From Actinomadura terrae (GTDB lineage Bacteria > Actinomycetota > Actinomycetes > Streptosporangiales > Streptosporangiaceae), in assembly GCF_022751215.1 (NCBI RefSeq), contig NZ_JAICDG010000010.1, positions 62,001 to 126,000 of the forward strand: DNA of 64,000 bases, in the 5' to 3' direction. A program made the translations under genes and the position numbers. Shown one piece after another: positions 30,876 to 39,260 of the stretch. The notes below the pieces were generated by a model. The model was given only the letters and a program-made list of their open reading frames with translations. It did not search any database and was not told the origin of the DNA. Every line of letters begins with the position of its first letter. The first letter of the stretch is position 1.

Positions 30876-31618
30876 GTCGTCACCTCCACGGCGCCGAGGC
30901 CCGCGCAGGTCACGCGGACGTGCGCGTCCTTCGGCAGCGGGACGGCGGCGGTCGCGGCGCCCGCGAGCACCACCCAGCCGGGTTCTAGCCGGATGCCCGC
31001 GCCGAGCGCGAGCCGCGCCGCCGCGCGCAGCGACCGCGCGGGGTCGCCGAGGATCGCGGCGGACGACCCGGTCTGCGCGACCCGCCCGTCGATCTCCAGG
31101 ACCATCCCGGCGTTGGCGAGGTCGCGCGGCGGGTGCCAGGCGCCGACCCCGAACCGGGCGGCCGAGGCGTTGTCGGCGACCACGTCGGGGAGCGTGAACC
31201 GGAAGTCGGCGAAGCGGGAGTCGAGCACCTCGAACCCGACGGCGACGCCCGCGACGGCGGCCTCGACGTCGGCGACCGAGCCGACCTCGCGTCCGATGAG
31301 GTAGGCGATCTCCGGTTCGACGCGGGGGTGGATGAGCTGGGAGACGTCCACCGAGGGCCCGGCGGGCATCGCGTCGGTCAGCAGGCCCCAGATGACGTCG
31401 TCCACGCCCATCTGGGCCATCTTCGCGCGGCTGGTGAAGCCCATCTTCACGCCCGCGAGCCGCTCGCCGCGCCGCTCGCGGCGAGCGATCACCGCGCGCT
31501 GCACGGCGTAGGCGGTCGCGACGTCGAACGGCTCCGCCTCGGTGAGCTGCGGGATCGCCCGGACGTCGCGCTCCGCGTCGTCCAGCAGCGCCGCGAGGGC
31601 CTCGACGTCGACGCTCAT
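30872..31618 (-). CDS. 4-Oxalocrotonate decarboxylase (2-oxo-3-hexenedioate decarboxylase)
   Basis: 248 residues, fumarylacetoacetate hydrolase-like fold of the hydratase/decarboxylase family. Conserved blocks: GVKMGFTSRAKMAQMGVDD, IHPRVEPEIAYLIGREV (metal-binding Glu pair), LDSRFADFRFTLPDVVADNASAARFGVG. It forms 2-oxopent-4-enoate for the hydratase next to it, its paralogue; in related meta-cleavage pathways these two form a complex. ATG overlaps the hydratase stop (ATGA). Which of the two paralogues decarboxylates is inferred from sequence style and order. Confidence 0.88.
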   Translation of the reverse strand: MSVDVEALAALLDDAERDVRAIPQLTEAEPFDVATAYAVQRAVIARRERRGERLAGVKMGFTSRAKMAQMGVDDVIWGLLTDAMPAGPSVDVSQLIHPRVEPEIAYLIGREVGSVADVEAAVAGVAVGFEVLDSRFADFRFTLPDVVADNASAARFGVGAWHPPRDLANAGMVLEIDGRVAQTGSSAAILGDPARSLRAAARLALGAGIRLEPGWVVLAGAATAAVPLPKDAHVRVTCAGLGAVEVTT

Positions 31619-32415
31619 GACTCCTCCTTCGCGAACGCGGCGCGCACGTCGCCGAGCCCTTCGATGCGGGCCTCGAACACGTCGCCGGGCGCGGCGGGCG
31701 CCACGGGGCCGAGCGCGCCGGTCAGGACGGTGTCGCCCGCGCGCAGCGGGCGACCGACGCGGACGAGCGTGTCGGCGAGCCACAGCGCGGCGTTGAGCGG
31801 GTTGCCGAGGCACGCGGCGCCGGTCCCGGTGGACAGCTGCTCGCCGCGCCGCTCCAGCACCATCCCGCACAGCCGCAGGTCGAGGTCGCGCAGCGGGACG
31901 GGCCGGGTGCCCAGCACGTACAGGCCGGAGGAGGCGTTGTCGGCGACGGTGTCGGCGAGCGTGATGTCCCAGCCGGCGATCCGGCTGCCGACGACCTCGA
32001 TCGCGGGCAGCGCGAACGCGGTCGCGCGGAGCAGGTCGGCGACCGTGTGCCGCTCGTGGGTCAGGTCGGCGTCCAGCACGAGCGCGACCTCGGCCTCGGC
32101 GCGCGGTTGCAGGACGGCGCCCGCCGGGATCTCCGCGCCGTCCGGGACGGCCATGTCGGCGAACAGCATGCCGAAGTCGGGGCTGTCGACGCCGAGCTGG
32201 GCCTGCACCGCCGCGGAGGTGAGGCCGATCTTGCGGCCGGTGAGGCGGCGCCCGGCGGCCAGGGCGTGCTCGGTGAGGCGGTCCTGGACCGCGTACGCCT
32301 CGTCCACGGACGTGATCAGGTCGCGGACGGGCGCGCACGGCACGCCGGACGCGTGCGCCCCGAGCAGGCGCTCTGCGGCCGCGCGTACCGGGTCGGAACT
32401 GGTCGGATCGGTCAC
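31615..32415 (-). CDS. 2-Oxopent-4-enoate hydratase (2-keto-4-pentenoate hydratase)
   Basis: 266 residues, paralogue of the neighbouring decarboxylase. GRKIGLTSAAVQAQLGVDSPDFG, LQPRAEAEVALVLD (metal-binding Glu pair), VVGSRIAGWDITLADTVADNASSGLYVLG and ACLGNPLNAALWLA are hydratase hallmarks. It adds water to give 4-hydroxy-2-oxovalerate. GTG start at 32415, preceded only by a weak purine-rich stretch. The next enzymes (4-hydroxy-2-oxovalerate aldolase and acetaldehyde dehydrogenase) are not in the window. Confidence 0.9.
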   Translation of the reverse strand: MTDPTSSDPVRAAAERLLGAHASGVPCAPVRDLITSVDEAYAVQDRLTEHALAAGRRLTGRKIGLTSAAVQAQLGVDSPDFGMLFADMAVPDGAEIPAGAVLQPRAEAEVALVLDADLTHERHTVADLLRATAFALPAIEVVGSRIAGWDITLADTVADNASSGLYVLGTRPVPLRDLDLRLCGMVLERRGEQLSTGTGAACLGNPLNAALWLADTLVRVGRPLRAGDTVLTGALGPVAPAAPGDVFEARIEGLGDVRAAFAKEES

Positions 32416-32426
32416 TGGACTCGCTT

Positions 32427-33863
32427 TCAGATCTGGATGCAGACGTTGACGGGCTCGGAGAAGAAGTCCAGGGAGTACTCGCCGCCCTCGCGCCCGATCC
32501 CGGACGCCTTGACGCCGCCGAACGGGGTCCGCAGGTCGCGCAGGTTCCAGCAGTTCACCCAGACGATGCCGGCCTCGACGCGCGGCGCGACGCGGTGGGC
32601 CCGCGACACGTCCCGCGTCCACACGGTCGCGGCGAGGCCGTAGGGGCTGTCGTTGGCGAGCCGGAGCGCCGCGTCCTCGCCGTCGAAGGGGGCGACGTGG
32701 CAGACGGGCCCGAAGATCTCCTCGCGGACGGTCCGTGCGGTCTCGGGGAGCCCGGTGAGCACGGTCGGCTCGACGTAGTAGCCGCCGTCGCGGGCGTCGC
32801 CGAACTCGGGCGTCCCGCCGCCCGCGACGACCGTGGCGCCCTCCTCGCGGGCGAGGCGGTAGTACGACAGGACCTTGTCGCGGTGCTCCGCCGAGATCAT
32901 CGGGCCGTAGCCGGTCAGCGCCCGGGCGCGCGCGCCGAGCCGCTCGACGAACTCCTCGTAGACGGGCCGCTCGACGTAGACGCGCTCGGTGCACAGGCAG
33001 ATCTGCCCGGAGTGGGTGAAGGACGAGCGGACCGTCCCCTCCACGGCGGCGTCGAGGTCGGCGTCGGCGAACACCAGCGCCGGGTTCTTGCCGCCGAGCT
33101 CGAACGACACGGGCGTGACGTGGTCGGCGGCGTTGCGCATGATCGCCGCGCCGGTGGCCGACTCGCCGGTGAAGGCAATCGCGTCCACGCCCGGGTGCCC
33201 GGTGAGGAACTCGCCCGCCGCGCCCGCGCCGTGCCCGTGGACGAGGTTGAACACCCCGTCCGGCAGCCCGGCCTCGGCGATGACGTGGGCGAGCAGCGTC
33301 GCGGTGGTGGGCGTCTCCTCCGAGGGCTTGGCGACGACCGCGTTCCCGGCGGCGAGCGCCGGGGCGACCTTCCAGGTGAGCAGCAGCAGCGGCAGGTTCC
33401 ACGGCGAGATGACCGCGACCACGCCGAGCGGGCGCCGGACGCTGTAGTTCAGCGCCTGCCCGGCCCCGCCGCTCCACCCGGGGATCTGGGTCGTGTACGC
33501 GCGCTCGGGGCGCCCGTAGAGCAGGTCGGCGTAGGCGCGGAAGTTGCCCACGGCCCGGGGGACGTCGACGGTCGCGGCCAGCTCGCGGGGCTTGCCGGTG
33601 TCGGCGGCCTCGGCGTCCACGAACTCCTCGAACCGGGCCTGGACGCCGTCGGCCACGCGGCGCAGCGCGACGGCGCGCTCCTCGGCGCTCGCCCGGCCCC
33701 ACGGCCCGGCGAGCGCGGCCCGTGCCGCGGCGACCGCGTCGTCGACGACCTCGCGGGTGGCCTCGGGGACCGTGCCCAGCTCCGTGCCGTCGGCCGGGGC
33801 GAGGAGGGGGAAGGCCGGGCCGTCCGAACGGAACATCCCGCCCACGTAGTGCTCAGCCTTCAT
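32427..33863 (-). CDS. 2-Aminomuconic 6-semialdehyde dehydrogenase (aldehyde dehydrogenase family)
   Basis: 478 residues. ALDH signatures are complete: ISPWNLPLLLLTWKVAPALAAGN, KPSEETPTTA, FTGESATG, FELGGKNP with the catalytic Glu, and SGQICLCTERVYVE with the catalytic Cys. The semialdehyde dehydrogenase of the aminomuconate pathway is the best fit given operon context; 2-hydroxymuconic semialdehyde would be the alternative. ATG chosen with GGAGGA upstream. First gene of the operon, 130 bp from the divergent LysR gene. Confidence 0.92.
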   Translation of the reverse strand: MKAEHYVGGMFRSDGPAFPLLAPADGTELGTVPEATREVVDDAVAAARAALAGPWGRASAEERAVALRRVADGVQARFEEFVDAEAADTGKPRELAATVDVPRAVGNFRAYADLLYGRPERAYTTQIPGWSGGAGQALNYSVRRPLGVVAVISPWNLPLLLLTWKVAPALAAGNAVVAKPSEETPTTATLLAHVIAEAGLPDGVFNLVHGHGAGAAGEFLTGHPGVDAIAFTGESATGAAIMRNAADHVTPVSFELGGKNPALVFADADLDAAVEGTVRSSFTHSGQICLCTERVYVERPVYEEFVERLGARARALTGYGPMISAEHRDKVLSYYRLAREEGATVVAGGGTPEFGDARDGGYYVEPTVLTGLPETARTVREEIFGPVCHVAPFDGEDAALRLANDSPYGLAATVWTRDVSRAHRVAPRVEAGIVWVNCWNLRDLRTPFGGVKASGIGREGGEYSLDFFSEPVNVCIQI

Positions 33864-33941
33864 CCCGGTCCTCCACCGCTGGTGATCTGCTGGTGATCTG
33901 CCCTGCCACCTGTGATCCTGCGCCACCCGAGCTATGCCTGG

Positions 33942-33983
33942 CAAATACCAATCGGCGGACGAGCTATCACGAGCCTGTGATAG
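33942..33983. promoter_or_regulatory. LysR-type operator and promoter core of the kynurenine operon
   Basis: A perfect 7-bp palindrome, CTATCAC-6 nt-GTGATAG (33964-33983), lies just upstream of lysR. On the minus strand GTGATA (rc of 33965-33970) is followed after exactly 17 nt by TATTTG (rc of 33942-33947), a -35/-10-like spacing. The same pair with the same spacing is found before the formamidase gene. LysR binding over a poor -35 would fit an activator-dependent promoter. Confidence 0.7.
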
Positions 33984-33992
33984 TAAGGGCTG

Positions 33993-34943
33993 ATGCGCGC
34001 GATCGACCTGCTCAACGGGCGGCTCAAGCTCCGCCACCTCGTCCTGGTGGTGGCCATCGCCGACCAGGGCAGCGTCCTGCGGGCCGCCGAGCACCTGCGG
34101 CTGGCGCAGCCCGCGGTGACCCGCAGCCTGCGCGAGGTGGAGCAGATCCTGGGCGTCGAGCTGTTCACCCGGGGCCCGCGCGGCGTCACGCCGACGATGT
34201 TCGGCGACGCGTTCGTCGAGCACGCCCGCGCCGTGCTGGCCGAGCTGCGCCGCGCGGGCGAGCGGATCACCGGGCTGGCCGACGGGCAGGTCGGCACGGT
34301 CACGATCGGGACGCTGCTCGCCGGGTCCAACGTGCTGCTCCCCCGCGCGATCGCCGCGCTGAAGCGCGACCGGCCCGGCATCACCGTGATCGTCCAGGAG
34401 GCGACGTTCGACGCGCAGGTGCCCCGGCTGCTGGACGGGGAGATCGACCTGATCCTCGGCCGCCTCAACCCGATCGGCGACCTGCGCGGCCTGCGGCAGG
34501 TCACCCTGTACGGCGAGCCCGTGCGGCTGGTCGCGCGGCTCGGGCACCCGGCGCGGTCGCGGCGCCCGCTCGGCCTCGCCGACCTGCTCGACTACCCGTG
34601 GGTGCTGCCGCTGGAGCAGACGGCGCTGCGCGCGGAGCTGGAGCAGGTCTTCCGCGCCGAGGGGCTCGTCCCGCCCGGGAACCTGGTGGAGTGCACGTCG
34701 GTGCTGACCGTCCGCACCCTCGTCCGCGACACCGACATGATCGCCGCGCTGCCCGAGCTGGTCGCCGAGACCGACGCGGGGATCGCGCCGCTGCCCGTCC
34801 CGCTGGAGACCGTCCGCCGCCAGGTGGGGGTGACGCTGCCCGCGCAGCGCGCGCCGACGCCGTCCGCGCGGCTGATGCTCGACCACCTGCAACGCCAGGC
34901 CGCCGAGATCACCGGCGCCGAGCCGACCGGCCCTGTGAGCTGA
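33993..34943 (+). CDS. LysR-family regulator of the kynurenine/aminomuconate operon
   Basis: 316 residues. N-terminal winged HTH (LKLRHLVLVVAIADQGSVLRAAEHLRLAQPAVTRSLREVEQILGVELFTR), then a type 2 periplasmic-binding-like effector domain, similar in style to the PcaQ/GbpR group. Divergent from the aldehyde dehydrogenase gene with a palindromic site in between, the standard arrangement for a LysR activator of an adjacent operon. The effector is presumably a kynurenine-pathway intermediate. TAGTAA lies 6 nt before the ATG and no Shine-Dalgarno is visible. Confidence 0.92.
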   Translation: MRAIDLLNGRLKLRHLVLVVAIADQGSVLRAAEHLRLAQPAVTRSLREVEQILGVELFTRGPRGVTPTMFGDAFVEHARAVLAELRRAGERITGLADGQVGTVTIGTLLAGSNVLLPRAIAALKRDRPGITVIVQEATFDAQVPRLLDGEIDLILGRLNPIGDLRGLRQVTLYGEPVRLVARLGHPARSRRPLGLADLLDYPWVLPLEQTALRAELEQVFRAEGLVPPGNLVECTSVLTVRTLVRDTDMIAALPELVAETDAGIAPLPVPLETVRRQVGVTLPAQRAPTPSARLMLDHLQRQAAEITGAEPTGPVS

Positions 34944-34956
34944 TCGGGTCAGCTGG

Positions 34957-35832
34957 TCAGATCGAGCCGATCAGGTCGAGCAGGGCGCGGAGGACGGCCG
35001 AGTCCGGGTCGGCGAGGTCGAGCACGACGTCGAAGTGGTCGCGGTCCGGGACGACCATCAGCTCGCCGTTCCCCCAGTGCGGCTGGAACCGGCGCGACTG
35101 CGCGAGGAACCCCGCGCCGTCGTGCTCGGCGACGGCGACCACGGCGGGGCAGCGGCGCGCGGCGGGCAGCAGCGCCGGGCTGAGCGCCGCCGCCCGCGCC
35201 ACGTCCAGGCCCACGGTCTGGTTGACGTAGGTCCGCGTGATGGGGCGGATGTCGAACAGGCCGCTGAAGGGCATCGCGGCCTTGACCACGTCCTCGGGCA
35301 GGCCGAGCGGCCCCTGCCAGCCGCCGGTCATCGTCATCCCGGTCAGGTGCCCGCCCGCCGAGCTGCCGCCGACCACGATCCGGTCGGGGTCGAGGCCGTG
35401 CTCGCGCCCGTGCCGGTGGACCCACGCGACCGCCGCCCGCACCTGCCGGACGATCTCCTCCAGCGTCGCGCCGGGGGCGAGGGTGTAGTCGGGCACGACG
35501 GTCGCGACGCCCCGGTCGTGGAGCGCCCGCGCCATGAACGACGACACTTCGCGCGACAGCGCCATCCAGTAGCCGCCGTGCAGGAACAGGAAGACCGGAC
35601 GCGGCGCGCCGCCGACGCCCCACACGTCCAGCCGCTCGCCGCTCGCCTCGTCGTAGACCAGCCCCGGATGCCCCGGCAGCCCCTCGACGGCCCGCAGCGA
35701 CTCGGCGCGGTAGCGCTCCATGTGCCGCTCGAACAGCTCGGGCCCGGCCTTGCGCCGGACGTTGTAGGCGAGGTCCAGCTCCTCGTCGGTGAGGTCGTTG
35801 CCGGGCCAGTCGTTCAGGTCGTCGGTCTCCAC
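34957..35832 (-). CDS. Alpha/beta hydrolase, probable kynurenine formamidase (arylformamidase)
   Basis: 291 residues from a GTG at 35832 with AAGGAG upstream. The oxyanion-hole motif HGGYW is that of the eukaryotic-type arylformamidase (BNA7/AFMID-like) esterases, the nucleophile is in GGSSAGG, and Asp/His follow in AEHDGAG and PDRDHFD. It would convert N-formylkynurenine to kynurenine, feeding kynureninase. Its promoter shares a module with the kynurenine operon, which supports the role. Converges on lysR. A general esterase is the alternative. Confidence 0.85.
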   Translation of the reverse strand: METDDLNDWPGNDLTDEELDLAYNVRRKAGPELFERHMERYRAESLRAVEGLPGHPGLVYDEASGERLDVWGVGGAPRPVFLFLHGGYWMALSREVSSFMARALHDRGVATVVPDYTLAPGATLEEIVRQVRAAVAWVHRHGREHGLDPDRIVVGGSSAGGHLTGMTMTGGWQGPLGLPEDVVKAAMPFSGLFDIRPITRTYVNQTVGLDVARAAALSPALLPAARRCPAVVAVAEHDGAGFLAQSRRFQPHWGNGELMVVPDRDHFDVVLDLADPDSAVLRALLDLIGSI

Positions 35833-35883
35833 GCGCGCTCCTTCGGCTCGGGCACTCAGCCTCCCGGCCGGCGGCACCACGAT

Positions 35884-35912
35884 CAAATACCGTTCCGGCC
35901 GCCCGCTATCAC
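35884..35912. promoter_or_regulatory. Second copy of the kynurenine-regulon promoter/operator module
   Basis: CAAATACC-N13-GCTATCAC (35884-35891, 35905-35912) repeats the module upstream of the aldehyde dehydrogenase with identical 13-nt spacing and the same orientation relative to its gene. Read on the minus strand it is GTGATA-N17-TATTTG, 52 bp from the formamidase GTG. The second palindrome half is degenerate (CTATGTG at 35919-35925). Confidence 0.7.
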
Positions 35913-36037
35913 CGGACCGCTATGTGCGGCCTTGTTCTCCCGCTCCCCGGATCACCGGACTCTGCCTGCGCCGCGCCGTCCGGTGAAGCATGGGCCCCTG
36001 GCGCGGGAGGCACCGCGCCGCTGAGGAAGGGCTCGCG

Positions 36038-36910
36038 ATGACTTCGACCACCACGCTCCCCGGCGGAACGTTCACGCTCCCCGGCGGCCTGACGCTCACC
36101 CGAATGGGATACGGCGCCATGCAGCTCGCCGGCCCGCACGTCTTCGGCCCGCCCGCCGACCGGGACGGCGCCGTGGCGGTGCTGCGGGAGGCCGTGCGGC
36201 TGGGCGTCCGGCACATCGACACCAGCGACTTCTACGGCCCCTACGTCACGAACGAGATCATCCGGGAGGCGCTGCACCCCTACCCGGACGACCTGCGCAT
36301 CGTGACCAAGGTCGGGGCGCGGCGCGACGCGGAGGGCAACTGGCCCCCCGCGCTCCGGCCCGACGAGCTGCGCCGGGCCGTGCACGACAACCTCGACCGG
36401 CTCGGGCTGGACGTGCTCGACGTCGTCAACCTGCGCGTCGGCGAGCTGGAGCGCCCCAAGCCGGGTTCGATCGCCGAGCCGTTCACCGTGCTCGCCGAGC
36501 TGCGGGAGCAGGGGCTGATCCGGCATCTCGGGCTCAGCACCGTCTCCGCCGAGCAGGTCGCGGAGGCCGAGTCGATCGCGCCGGTCGTGTGCGTGCAGAA
36601 CCTCTACAACCTCGCCGACCGCACCGACGACGAGCTGATCGACGCGCTCGCGGCGCGGGGCATCGCCTACGTCCCTTACTTCCCGCTCGGCGGCTTCACC
36701 CCGCTCCAGTCCGCGGAGCTGGAGGCGGTCGCGGGACGTCTCGGCGCCACGCCTCCGGCGGTCGCGCTGGCGTGGCTGCTGCGCCGCTCGCCGAACATTC
36801 TGCTGATCCCCGGCACCTCGTCCGTCGCCCACCTGCGGGAGAACGTCGCGGCGGCGGCGCTGCACCTGCCCGAGGACGAGCTGGCCAGGCTCGACGCCAT
36901 CGCCTCCTGA
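36038..36910 (+). CDS. Aldo/keto reductase
   Basis: 290 residues from the ATG preceded by GAGGAAGG. Catalytic tetrad elements: DTSDFYG with Asp and Tyr, and Lys in IVTKVGARRD; the usual His-containing strand is replaced (VVNLRVGE). C-terminal NADPH site LLIPGTSSVAHLRENV. Similar to the YdbC-like oxidoreductases of actinomycetes. Substrate unknown. Its C-terminus faces an ABC-F gene 8 bp away. No evident tie to kynurenine catabolism although adjacent. Confidence 0.9.
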   Translation: MTSTTTLPGGTFTLPGGLTLTRMGYGAMQLAGPHVFGPPADRDGAVAVLREAVRLGVRHIDTSDFYGPYVTNEIIREALHPYPDDLRIVTKVGARRDAEGNWPPALRPDELRRAVHDNLDRLGLDVLDVVNLRVGELERPKPGSIAEPFTVLAELREQGLIRHLGLSTVSAEQVAEAESIAPVVCVQNLYNLADRTDDELIDALAARGIAYVPYFPLGGFTPLQSAELEAVAGRLGATPPAVALAWLLRRSPNILLIPGTSSVAHLRENVAAAALHLPEDELARLDAIAS

Positions 36911-36918
36911 CCCGCCGG

Positions 36919-38493
36919 TCAGCGCGCGCCGGTCCAGTCGGGAATGTCGGACTCGGCGACCCGGCCGTCGGAGCCGAAGACCAGGTAGCGGTCGAAGTCG
37001 GCGGCGAACCAGCGGTCGTGGGTGACGGCGAGGACGGTCCCCGCGTAGGCGGCCAGGCCCTCCTGGAGGGCCTCCGCGCTGGCGAGGTCGAGGTTGTCGG
37101 TCGGCTCGTCCAGCAGCAGGAGCGTCGCGCCCGACAGTTCCAGGAGCAGGATTTGCAGGCGCGCCTGCTGGCCGCCCGACAGCGTCTCGAACGGGCGTGC
37201 GCCCGCCGGGGCCAGCTCGTAGCGCGCGAGGGCGGCCATCGCGTCGTTGCGGGTCAGCGCGTACCGGGACATGACGATCTCCGCGGTCGCCTGGCCGCGC
37301 AGGTCGGGGCGCGCGTGGGTCTGGACGAACAGGCCGGGCACGACCCGGGCGCCCAGGCGGAACGACCCGCGATGCGCGACGTCCTGCCCGGCCAGCAGCC
37401 GCAGGAAGGTCGACTTGCCCGAGCCGTTCGGGCCGACCAGCGCGACGCGCTCGCCGTACCAGACCTCGGCGCCGAAGGGCTCGGTCAGACCGGTCAGCTC
37501 CAGCGACTCGCAGGTGAGGGCACGTTTGCCGGTGCGTCCGCCCCGCAGCCGCATGCGCACGTTCTGCTCTTTGGGGGCGCCGCGGGGCGGCCCCGCGTCC
37601 TCGAACCGCTGGAGGCGGGTGCGGGCGGCCTGGTAGGACGAGGCGACCGCGTCGTTGTGCGTCGCGCGCTGCCGGAGCGTGTGGACGAGCCGCCGCAGCC
37701 GCGCGTGCTCCTCGTCCCACCGGCGGCGGCGCTCGTGGAGGCGGTCCGCGCGCTCGCGGCGGGCCCGCGCGTAGCCCGCGAAGCCGCCGCCGTGCACCCA
37801 CACGTCCCGGGACTCGACGGTGACGATCCGGTCGGCCGCGTCGGCGAGCAACTGGCGATCATGCGAGACCAGCAGGACGGTCTTGCCCGTCGCGCGCAGC
37901 CGCTCGGCCAGCCACTCCTTGCCGGGCACGTCCAGGTAGTTGTCGGGCTCGTCAAGCAGCAGCACCTCGTCGGGCCCGCGAAGCAGCGCCTCCAGGACGA
38001 GGCGCTTCTGCTCCCCGCCGGACAGCGTGGCCACCGGCCTGTCCTTCGCCTCGTCGTAGGACAGGCCGAGCGCGACCGTCGCGCAGGCGTCCCAGACGAC
38101 CTCGATGTCGTAACCGCCCGCGTCGGTGTAGTCGGTGATCGCCTGGGCGTAGGCGAACTGCGTGCGCTCGTCGTCGTCCAGGGCGCCCTCCGCGCGCGCC
38201 AGGCCGTCCGCCGCCGTCCGGACCCGCGCGGGGGCGACCGACAGCAGCAGGTCGCGGACGGTCCGCCCGGTGACGAACTGCCGCATCACCCCCAGGCCGC
38301 CGCCGGTGGCGACGGTGCCCGCGGCGGGCTCCAGCTCGGCGGCGATCAGCCGCAGCAGCGTGGTCTTGCCTGAACCGTTAGGGCCGACGAGCGCGGCCTT
38401 CGCACCCTCGCCGACGCGGAACGAGACCTCGTCCAGCAGCAGGCGGCCGTCGGGCAGGGCGTAGCTGAGGCCGCTGACCTCGATGTGTCCCAC
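36919..38493 (-). CDS. ABC-F family ATPase (ribosome-associated type)
   Basis: 524 residues with two nucleotide-binding domains and no membrane helices. Walker A GPNGSGKTT and GPNGSGKST; signatures LSGGEQKR and LSGGQQAR; Walker B DEPDNYLD and DEPTDNLD. The charged linker (about 235-310) is the arm that reaches the ribosome in translation factors and antibiotic-resistance ABC-F proteins. A divergent TetR regulator suggests inducible expression, as for resistance-type members, but no drug can be named. Promoter: TTGGTC-17-TACGAG on the minus strand (38507-38535). Confidence 0.92.
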   Translation of the reverse strand: MGHIEVSGLSYALPDGRLLLDEVSFRVGEGAKAALVGPNGSGKTTLLRLIAAELEPAAGTVATGGGLGVMRQFVTGRTVRDLLLSVAPARVRTAADGLARAEGALDDDERTQFAYAQAITDYTDAGGYDIEVVWDACATVALGLSYDEAKDRPVATLSGGEQKRLVLEALLRGPDEVLLLDEPDNYLDVPGKEWLAERLRATGKTVLLVSHDRQLLADAADRIVTVESRDVWVHGGGFAGYARARRERADRLHERRRRWDEEHARLRRLVHTLRQRATHNDAVASSYQAARTRLQRFEDAGPPRGAPKEQNVRMRLRGGRTGKRALTCESLELTGLTEPFGAEVWYGERVALVGPNGSGKSTFLRLLAGQDVAHRGSFRLGARVVPGLFVQTHARPDLRGQATAEIVMSRYALTRNDAMAALARYELAPAGARPFETLSGGQQARLQILLLELSGATLLLLDEPTDNLDLASAEALQEGLAAYAGTVLAVTHDRWFAADFDRYLVFGSDGRVAESDIPDWTGAR

Positions 38494-38506
38494 GAAAGGG
38501 CTTCTC

Positions 38507-38565
38507 CTCGTACAGTGTTCGAGTTACCGGACCAACGATCCAGTGATCGCCCAATGTACTAGGGT
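38507..38565. promoter_or_regulatory. Divergent promoter region of abc-f and tetR
   Basis: Minus strand: -35 TTGGTC (38530-38535), 17-nt spacer, -10 TACGAG (38507-38512) for the ABC-F gene. Plus strand: -10-like TAGGGT (38560-38565), 8 nt before the tetR ATG. The dyad CGATC-4 nt-GATCG (about 38536-38549) sits between them, just upstream of the ABC-F -35, and is the best TetR operator candidate. Confidence 0.55.
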
Positions 38566-38573
38566 GGGCGGGC

Positions 38574-39260
38574 ATGAGCGAGAGCGTGTGGTTGCGCGAG
38601 GACCGTCCCCGGCGGGACGCGCCGCCGCTGACGCGGGAGCGCATCGTGGCCGAGGCCGTGGCGCTGCTGGACGAGGAGGGCGCCGCCCGGCTGACCATGC
38701 GCCGCCTCGCCGAGCGGCTCGGCACCGGCTCCACGACGCTGTACTGGCACGTCAAAACCAAGGACGACGTGCTTGAACTGGCCCTCGACGCGATCTTCGG
38801 CGACGTCCCGGTACCGCCCCCGGGGCCGGAGTGGCGTACCGGGGTGGTCGCGCTGATGTCGGGGTGGCGGGCCGCGATGCTCGCGCACCCCTGGTCGGCG
38901 GCGGTGCTCGGCGGGCGTCCGCTGCTCGGGCCGAACGTCCTCGCCCGCACCGACCGCCTCTACGGCGCGCTGGCCGCGGCGGGCCTCGGCGGCGCGAGGC
39001 TGGCGGGCGCGGCGCACGCGATCGCGAACTACGTCATCGGCTCGGCGCTGATGGAGGTCGGGGCGCGCGGCGGCGCGGACGAGCGGGACGCGGACGGGTA
39101 CCTGGCGCGCGTCCGCGACCGGTATCCGCACCTCGCCGAACACGGCCGCCTGCACGGCGACGGCTGGGACGCGGCGTTCGCCCAGGGGCTGGAGTACCTC
39201 CTGGACGGGGTCGGGCGCCCCGGATCAGCGGCCCGGCCGGAGGCTCAGGAGTTGAGGTAG
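38574..39260 (+). CDS. TetR-family repressor
   Basis: 228 residues. HTH at about 20-65 (LTRERIVAEAVALLDEEGAARLTMRRLAERLGTGSTTLYWHVKTKDDVLELALD), the recognition helix motif TTLYWHV being typical of the TetR class with a TetR_C-type ligand domain. ATG is 8 nt after TAGGGT with no Shine-Dalgarno, a leaderless-type start. Divergent from the ABC-F gene and probably its repressor. The 3' end overlaps the convergent response regulator gene by 16 bp. Confidence 0.9.
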   Translation: MSESVWLREDRPRRDAPPLTRERIVAEAVALLDEEGAARLTMRRLAERLGTGSTTLYWHVKTKDDVLELALDAIFGDVPVPPPGPEWRTGVVALMSGWRAAMLAHPWSAAVLGGRPLLGPNVLARTDRLYGALAAAGLGGARLAGAAHAIANYVIGSALMEVGARGGADERDADGYLARVRDRYPHLAEHGRLHGDGWDAAFAQGLEYLLDGVGRPGSAARPEAQELR

